Source of the DNA: Aquatica leii
Lineage: Eukaryota; Arthropoda; Insecta; Coleoptera; Lampyridae
Assembly (NCBI GenBank): GCA_035610365.1
Contig: CM069432.1
Location: 171,676,035-171,740,034 of the forward strand
Reading direction: 5' to 3'
Length of the DNA: 64,000 bases
This document shows, in pieces, positions 57,346 through 64,000 of the stretch (position 1 is the first letter of the stretch; every line of letters begins with the position of its first letter). A model generated the notes under the pieces. That model saw nothing but the letters and a program-made list of their open reading frames with translations. It ran no database searches and was not told the origin of the DNA. A program made the translations under genes and the position numbers.

Positions 57346-58107
57346 GTCATACAAAATTTACTGGGCCAATAACCTGTCGGTTTGTACGTGCAAATGAAAC
57401 TATATACGCCAATATAAACCGAATAAAGTTTTTATTTTTAATTAACGCACACAACTATTTTTATAATCACAGTATTATGACCACAATGACAACACCATGC
57501 ACCATGTACATGATTTTGTTCATAATAAATGGATTAGATATAAAACATACCAACACAGTGTACGTTTTGCATAAGAGATTTTATGGACATCCGTTAAAGG
57601 TCCAAGGACGTTCAGTTCTTTATTGTACTTAAACTGGACGTCCCACGGACTTTGTGTGCAACTAGGGAAACGTGAATCTATTGATAATTTTAGATATATC
57701 ATCTCGAAAGCTACGTCTGCTTCCTGCACTGTATACAGCAATCTTTATGCATTCCAAAATATTTTGAATCGTTTTTTTTTGGAGTTTCAAGATTTTGACA
57801 AGGTTGTACATAAAATAGAACTTTACATAACTTCACTAGCGTTAGTTAGTTGTTCTTGTTTTATAGTTGGCGCTTTCGAAACGTTGCAAATTGATATCAC
57901 CAGCATATTGACGGTGAAATCTAGTTCTAACGCAAATTTCTTCGTCTAAGGGCACTTTTCTTATACTTGTAGGCATTCTGAAAATTGTAAACTGTTATCT
58001 ATTGATAACAATTAAATTTATAGTATCATTGAACGTAGTCTGCTTTGAGGTTGTAACTATAGAACATATAATAGTAGACTCGAGAGTTCAAGTATCGGTC
58101 CATTTGC
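57346..58107. other. unassigned stretch right of gypsy B
   Basis: On the minus strand weakly protein-like frames exist (57520-57741 and a stretch before it), without a motif I can name. No repeat was found. Confidence 0.35.
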
Positions 58108-58842
58108 GTTGGTTGAACGCCAAGTCTCATCACCATCCATCGCAACTACAGTCAGTAATATAAACTCTCATAACAAGATCAGAACGTCTAGCTGACAAAG
58201 AACACAAGTAACTACAAATGCAGAAAATACAAACCGCATTACAACAAAATGGATTCTCTAAAGACCACATCAGAAAAACGATAAGATCAATTGAAACAAA
58301 TATACAGTGATGCCACAACCTTTCTTTTATACATAAAAGGTACCGCAGATAAGATCAGCAAAGTTTTAAGCAAACACAACATTCAGACTATTTCCAACAC
58401 CGTAAAGAAGATAAATCGAATTCTTCCGAATCCAAAAACGAAGATAGATTTGGAATCATAAGGGGTCTACAAAATTCCCTTCAAAGATTGTGATGGCTGC
58501 TGCGTGGGGCAAACCAACGGAAGGGTTAATATAAAGCGCGAAGAATATCGCAACGCCGTAATAAAACAAGAATCAACATCATCATTGGCAGAGCATGTGA
58601 GAAAAACTCCTCATGAAATCAACTTCGACAAAACAAAAGTCGTTGCGAATATTGAACACAAAATGAAAAGGATAATCAGGGAAGCAATTGAAATTGAGAA
58701 ATTGCCAAATAGTCTAAACACTAGAGATGATACACAAAGACTACCAACAGAATGGAAACCGGCACTCACCACCACAGGAACAAGAAGACCTACAATCTCA
58801 CTAATAATTAAAGACGGTAGATTTACCGAACCGGAATACTAA
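58108..58842 (+). pseudogene. Penelope-like element PLE-3, linker and GIY-YIG part
   Basis: LNAKSHHHPSQLQSVI (about 58109-58156) is the region after the RT core. Then come LLYIKGTADKISKVLSKHNI (58325-58385), and after a stop GVYKIPFKDCDGCCVGQTNG (58467-58526), the nuclease GVY...xxG motif with the usual YVGQ changed to CVGQ, then SSLAEHVRKTPHEINFDKTK and IIREAIEIEKLPNSLN. The RT core is absent and two stops interrupt the linker. A substituted Tyr in the second motif makes the nuclease unlikely to work. Confidence 0.83.
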
Positions 58843-59035
58843 AAATAGAAAACCGACATCACTTTCACTGGAAGAAGCGAACCGTACTGATAATCAGTCA
58901 TGCGCACCAAAGCGTATTACAATTAATTACGATTTACAAAAACTATAACATTGGACTAAACTAAATATTTCAATGTCTACTTTGACTTCTTGTCGCCGGT
59001 CGATGCCGTACTTGATTTGTATCATAATTCGCAAC

Positions 59036-60270
59036 CAGTGGCGGCTGGTGGTCAATCATACAAGAGGGTCATTTAAAAAAAACGCAATGATCGCAAAAAG
59101 GCTAAAAAACATTCTTACAGTAACGTGATTTATATTTAAGATCAATTATGTTTAAGATATAAGATATTCGTCTATAATTACAATTACCAAAATAATCAAT
59201 AACCAACTCATTAAAATTTACAATGATTTTTCAATGTTTAGCATAAAGATGCACATCTTTCTTGTCTCATTGAATTCTTTTTAACACAGCGAAATATCGC
59301 TCTTTCCACTGTAGTCATATGTAAAGTCAATCAATTGTTTTATTTAATATATGTATCAATGTATCTATTTTTAGTTTTTACAAACTTTTTCATTATAATT
59401 TCACAATTGGTTTTTACTTTTTTTTTAAATGCTATAAATCCGGAACATTATTTTTACAACATAATGATTAATGCATCATCTGAAAACAGTAAACATAAAA
59501 CACTAAAATCTATTATTTATTTCAAATCCACAAATCCAATCTAACGAATCATACACAGATTTTTTAAAATTGCTGTAAACTTCTTTATTTTTATGTTTAC
59601 TGGTTGGTCGAATTTAAAGTAAAGACTGAGGACGAGCATTAAATTTAAATTCTAGATGTGTAAACAATTATTAGCTATTCATTTTTTAACGTCTTGTATC
59701 ACAGTTATTATGAAACAAAAACAATAAGTCGTTCGTTACAAATGAATATTATTTATCGATCAACTAAGAAAATCGACTGTAAAGTTTGTCATATGTGATA
59801 AGAAATCAGTATTTAACACACACGTGCTGCGAAGATAACGATAGATGACGTAAGTCACGTAAGCAATGTAAGCATTGCATTCAAAGATAATTGCACTAAG
59901 TATCATCTTTGGCGTAGGCGGCCCGGTTGAAGATCCTGCGAATGCATGTAAACATTTGCTTATCATATTTTCTAACTCGCATAAAATTGTATTATGTGTG
60001 TCTCACTCTTGATTACAATAATATATCATCGTAATATAATGTAAATGCGGACACAAGTACGTGTCAGCTATCGGTGTCAGCCTCGTTTAAATTCGCAAGC
60101 TATCGTATCTGTTGCGTTTAAATTGACAATTATTTAAACGCATGAAATTGAAACGCTGATAATTTGATTTAAACCCAAATTTTTTTGTAATTTTAAAGCA
60201 AATAAAATACCTTTCTTAAACATTTTTGGAGGGTCATTGACCAAATGACCTATTAGAAAAGCCGCGACTG
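59036..60270. mobile_element. hAT-like non-autonomous element (1.2 kb)
   Basis: CAGTGGCGGCTGG at the left and CAGTCGCGGCTTT inverted at the right; further inside both ends have GAGGGTCATT. Flanks TTCGCAAC (59028-59035) and TTTGTAAC (60271-60278) match at six of eight positions, the differences being C-to-T changes. There is no transposase; ORFs at 59335 and 59760 have no motif. Confidence 0.75.
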
Positions 60271-60329
60271 TTTGTAACAATTGTAGATTCCGGTACATTT
60301 CTTCGTTTTGTTATAGATGGAAGCACTGT

Positions 60330-61960
60330 TTTTCATATCTTAGACAATCTCCTACTGTTATCTCTTTTATTTAAACTATCTGGTCATTTTTCAATTTCTA
60401 TAGCTTCTCTAGCTGCCCTAGACCATAAATGTTCGACACTTGCAAGAACTTTGCTGTTATTAAAGTGAATTATGTGACCTGTTTTTATAACATGCTCAGC
60501 TGGTAAAGACGAAGAAAGTCGTCTAACAGCATTTTTATGTTATTTTACTATTGCTGCTACTCGTCTGTTTGTTTGGCCTACATAAGAACTTTGGTAAGTA
60601 TCACAAGGAATTTCATATACTCCTTAAGATTCAAGAGGCATTCTTTAGGAAACTTTAATAAACAACTGATTTTCTGATAAGTAGTAAATACTGTTATAGG
60701 CAATCCTTCCTAAGCGATACGCTATCTGGTGGCGTTTTTGATAAACAGAAATAAAGGTATACAAACACAACCTCATTTTAAATTTTAATAAAAACTTCTT
60801 TGCAACGGTTTTTAATTACAGCTTCCATAGAAGATAAATGATAACTGCGTCGTTGTCATCGATTGACTGACATTATTTAACATTAAATTACATTTTACGT
60901 CTTAGTAATTCAATTTTTGTAAAATTTGAAGTTGCTACAACATGACGTTGAATACTGCAATAATCGTTTACTTACTGTTGTGTTACAGCGAGAAGTGAGA
61001 ATAATCAGTTGATTGCACATTTGCACTAGAGCATGTACATTTTAAAGCAGTTTACGGTAACTAATCCAAATGATTTATATTGCTCCAGAAACAAACAGCA
61101 TCCGACGAGAAAAAACCTAAATATGTTTTATTTAATACAATAATCATAATATTCAATTGTAATGCTTGACTGTGACGATATATGGGTAATATTATATAAA
61201 CCTATATTGCAATTAATACAACAGAATCATACTTAAATAACTTAACCGGTAAATTTTACTTACACATTACCCATTTTAATTAAACTTATTAATCTTAATT
61301 CTAGAAAACTTAACATTAAAGAGGATAGAAATACTTTTAATTCAACTTTATAACCACATATAAAAACCAAAAAACTACAAAAACTTGAAACTGTATCCCA
61401 TTAAATCAGGTTTCTATTTAGACCACAGTGGCGCTGCGATCTTAATCGAGATTACCTATAATGTCGTGGCGTAAAAGTATTTTACTGATTCTATCTGTGA
61501 CGTTCTTAATATACGGTAGATATGCTTTTCTTATAAGAGTTTTATTTTGCGATTGTAAGTTAGTTTTAGTTAATGGTTTTTTAATAGCACTCGTTATACT
61601 TACATGTACAACATTTTTAAATAGTAAGTTCAGTTGAAAGATGTTTTGTCATCTGTTAAACGCTTAGATCTGGTAACTAACGTATTAATTACAGAAGCTA
61701 GTTGAACTGGATGATGGTGTGATTTTGTATGGATAGCTTTTCTGTATACCGTATAACTAATTTGATTATTTTCTTTTTTTATAAGAACGTCTAAAAAAGG
61801 CAACTGTATATTTTTTTTAATTTTCATTGTAAACTTTATTGAATCATTTTGAATATTTAGATGTTCTAAAAGTATGTTAAGTTCTTCTTTATCATGAGGC
61901 CAAATTACAAATTACAATAAATTTTCGTGTGCTAAAATAGTATTTTTATTAGTTTTTTTG
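60330..61960 (-). pseudogene. Penelope-like element PLE-4, interrupted
   Basis: Sense runs from 61960 downward: FVIWPHDKEELNILLEHLN (just after a missing YVDD), KKNIQLPFLDVLIKKENNQI, YTVYRKAIHTKSHHHPVQ, INTLVTRSKRL, then YIKNVTDRISKILLRHDI (61440-61530). After a gap of about 0.7 kb (60690-61425) the nuclease follows: GVYEIPCDTYQSSYVGQTNR at about 60570-60630, SLPAEHVIKTGHIIHFNNSK and AAREAIEIEK (60400-60430). The intervening stretch does not look like Penelope and may be an insertion; its ends could not be fixed. Confidence 0.83.
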
Positions 61961-62003
61961 TGTATTTTATTTAGTTAATTGTGTATTTTATTTATTTTTA
62001 CAG

Positions 62004-62720
62004 GTGTCTATCACACTCTGCCATCCACATCAAAACTATTATTGTGTTAATCAAACTCACTATAAACGGTGCTTTGTTTTGAATCACGTGAAATTCATTA
62101 ATATGGAGCTCTTAACTATGACGTTCTACTGTGGATTACACTACTGCTGTCAGTCAACTGGAAAAACGCCGTGTGTAAACAAATGCCAAAATAGTAAAAG
62201 CAATATCTTAAATCACGACACGCAAAGGTCGTCAAACAAAGAAATAAGGAAAAATGTCGATGAACTTGGAAAATCAAATAGAATTTTATTTGTTCAAAAT
62301 AAAATCACACGGGAAAGAGACGTATTATTTGAATATAGAAACTTTAAAAAAAATTCTAACTTTAAAGCCTCTTATAGAGAAAGCTGCCCAATAAATCTTT
62401 CGTTGTTGAAAGCAAGGGCTACTACGGCAGCTATTGAAACAGTTATAGGTAAACCAAGGACTAACGTTATGCTTGAAAACGGTAAAAACATTGTTTATAA
62501 AGTCGCTTTTCAAGTAGAAAAGCCTTATTTGCTATGTAGCATTAACAACTTGAACGAAAAATTAAAAGTTGTCGGTACTTGTATAGATTATTTTATCTGT
62601 CTTCAAAATTATTTTGGGAATTTTGAATGGCGCTTAAGTCAATGCCCAACTGGAACTGTTTTTATAAAAAGATCTCAAACCTGTGTAAATAATACCTTAG
62701 TCTCTTGTAAACTGAATTAA
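62004..62720 (+). CDS. last exon of a secreted chitin-binding-like protein
   Basis: TTTATTTTTACAG (ends 62003) is a good splice acceptor; the frame is open from there to TAA 62720 (238 codons). The C-terminal part, GTCIDYFICLQNYFGNFEWR then QCPTGTVFIKRSQTCVNN and SCKL, has the C-x-Y-x2-C ... W ... CPxGxxF ... C ... C pattern of the peritrophin-A/CBM14 chitin-binding domain. The N-terminal part, CHPHQNYYCVNQTHYKRC followed by FYCGLHYCC, is a second cysteine-rich module that may be a related domain. Such proteins act in the cuticle or peritrophic matrix. The exon has no upstream signal peptide because earlier exons lie outside or in unrecognised sequence to the left. AATAAA near 62755 is a possible poly(A) signal. 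No inactivating change is seen. Confidence 0.72.
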   Translation: MSITLCHPHQNYYCVNQTHYKRCFVLNHVKFINMELLTMTFYCGLHYCCQSTGKTPCVNKCQNSKSNILNHDTQRSSNKEIRKNVDELGKSNRILFVQNKITRERDVLFEYRNFKKNSNFKASYRESCPINLSLLKARATTAAIETVIGKPRTNVMLENGKNIVYKVAFQVEKPYLLCSINNLNEKLKVVGTCIDYFICLQNYFGNFEWRLSQCPTGTVFIKRSQTCVNNTLVSCKLN

Positions 62721-63739
62721 TAAGTTAAAAATATGACATTAGTACACAGTAAAAATAAATAAACACGTAAAGGATTACGATAAGTAGAGAAGAAAGTTAA
62801 AAAAATCTTTATGATTAGTGTAATAACGGTTGAAGAGAATGATCCCATACTACTTAATACATAACAAAACTAAACTTAATGTTAACTTAACATTACTGAA
62901 GACATTATAACGTTTATTCTATTCAGTAATCATTCATATAATTGTTTATGATCAAAGCAACTAACTATAGCATGCTGTGATAAATAAAAAGCTAAAAATT
63001 TTAATAGGTACAATATCAACTTTAAATCAGTTGCACCGCTGACTGGAACTAATCTAAGTTTGCGTTTACTATAAGACAGCAATTGCCTTAAAGCACTCGG
63101 TACCTATGTATTATACGTGTTTTATATATCATGTTTTTTTTAAATTAAATATTCATGTAAAATCAAAAACTCGTATGTCTACATTTATTAATCAACATAC
63201 ATTAATTTCCTTTCTACAATCTAATCCTGTTTAATTTGTTTAAGTGAACTGTTTTTAATGTTGTAACACTTCGTGTGCCTATAGGTATTACTGTAGCTAT
63301 TAGCATAATCTCTAAACGTGTACTTTGTATATTATTTGTTGCTAGTTTTGCAAGTAATTAAGCTGACTTTTGGTAAAAAGTTCTTATACATAACCACGTC
63401 TCCTAGATTCGTAATTTAAACTTTTCTGGTAATTTTGTTAAAAATCTTCAAAAGTTCCAAAAGTAGTTGTTAATTGTATAAGTGTTATGCTTAAGCTTTC
63501 AGAAAATAGTAATATCTCAATTATTTTATTGTTAATTAAAATATTCTATATGTACTTGGTAACACTGGTGAAACTCACGTTGTTTTAATTAGTTTTAAAC
63601 AAAAATAAAATGTCTAGTTTTTATTTACGTTAAGAAAAAATTGCAGTCGAAGTAACCGTCACTCATTTTTAGTATGTATTTATCTATATATAAACTCAAA
63701 ACATTAAATTTCTTTTCTACTGCTTTTTTTAGCTAGAGA
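62721..63739. other. 3' flank of chitin-binding gene, intergenic
   Basis: Contains the AATAAATAAA poly(A)-type signal at about 62752-62762; otherwise A+T-rich without features. Confidence 0.5.
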
Positions 63740-63803
63740 ACAAGTTAACTTTGCGGGGTTGGGGGGAGCTGAGCCTCCTGCTCCTATCTGGCTACGCCAC
63801 TGC
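63740..63803 (-). mobile_element. isolated hAT-type terminus
   Basis: Read on the minus strand from 63803, CAGTGGCGTAGCCAGATAGG is a typical hAT-family start, followed by a C-rich segment (CTCCCCCCAACCCCGC) that stands out in this A+T-rich window. The other end was not found within the window. Confidence 0.55.
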
Positions 63804-64000
63804 TGCCATTATGACGCCAAACTGTGAAAGGTATTGTAAGATTCTAGTAGTTCTTCTAATCTTAATATCACACAAATAAGACATACTTTTATTACACGAA
63901 ACACCTGAAAACAGCATAGCTAATTACTTAATTAGTATAATGTCAAAACCGTATTCTTTTCACCCATGTGCTACCCAGGCAACCAGATTACGTTATTATT
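63804..64000. other. intergenic end of window
   Basis: Nothing recognised. Confidence 0.5.

Noticed and set aside
57520-57741. Minus-strand frame right of gypsy B, possibly a further pol part
   Set aside because: No RT, RNase H or gag motif was found; the gypsy B homology ends at about 57345.
61426-63803. CAGTGGCG at 61426 and the inverted CAGTGGCGTAGC ending at 63803 as the two ends of one hAT element enclosing the chitin-binding-like exon
   Set aside because: The flanking 8 bases (TTAGACCA and CTGCCATT) do not match and the sequences after CAGTGGCG differ.

Overview
The window looks like nuclear DNA from an arthropod, most likely an insect. It is strongly A+T rich, nearly gene-free, and packed with eukaryotic transposons: Penelope-like, Ty3/gypsy, Ty1/copia, hAT, Transib, Tc1/mariner and several unnamed inverted-repeat families. 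Host coding sequence is limited to three short exons that read as the C-terminal end of the nonsense-mediated-decay factor SMG9 (12018-12607), a last exon encoding a chitin-binding-like protein (62004-62720), and a decayed SGNH esterase-like gene (about 18045-18790) that may itself come from a transposon. No rRNA, CRISPR array or convincing intact tRNA was seen. Most coding regions carry stops and frameshifts.

Layout. 1-6614: a foldback element, a Penelope-like element (PLE-1) with long inverted arms, and a relic of gypsy family A. 6615-11665: a 5-kb element with an exact 8-bp target duplication, enclosing a TTAA-flanked element that carries a broken Mutator-like transposase/YqaJ nuclease gene. 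12018-12607: SMG9 exons. 15960-16415: PLE-2. 21501-28721: element CCCA-a, a scattered gypsy (D) split by a 1.4-kb inverted-repeat transposon, and two small hairpin elements. 28829-34586: gypsy A, almost full length on the minus strand, with LTRs, primer-binding site, polypurine tract and 4-bp target duplication. 34793-38039: a hAT-like element holding element CCCA-b, then a Tc1-type transposase split by a hAT deletion derivative. 38626-43586: an inverted-repeat element holding a Transib element with CGACG target duplications. 43802-46979: element CCCA-c with a palindromic 45-bp tandem array. 47945-57345: a copia fragment, then gypsy B, whose LTR holds the complete gypsy C and whose pol holds a hAT element. 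58108-61960: two Penelope fragments pointing at each other around a hAT-like element. 62004-62720: the chitin-binding-like exon.

The most interesting observation is in gypsy A. After the integrase and its C-terminal GPY/F-like module, the pol frame runs on into a domain that matches the TARG1/OARD1 class of macrodomains (ADP-ribose hydrolases), interrupted by a single stop. A retrotransposon carrying an ADP-ribosylation eraser would parallel the macrodomains of some RNA viruses. Other notable points are the Transib transposase with a poly-aspartate tail, the Mutator-like/YqaJ fusion inside a TTAA-flanked element, three elements sharing CCCA...RCA termini with family-specific subterminal repeats, and several insertion nests resolved by exact target duplications.

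All identifications come from reading the sequence and from family knowledge; no database search was run.
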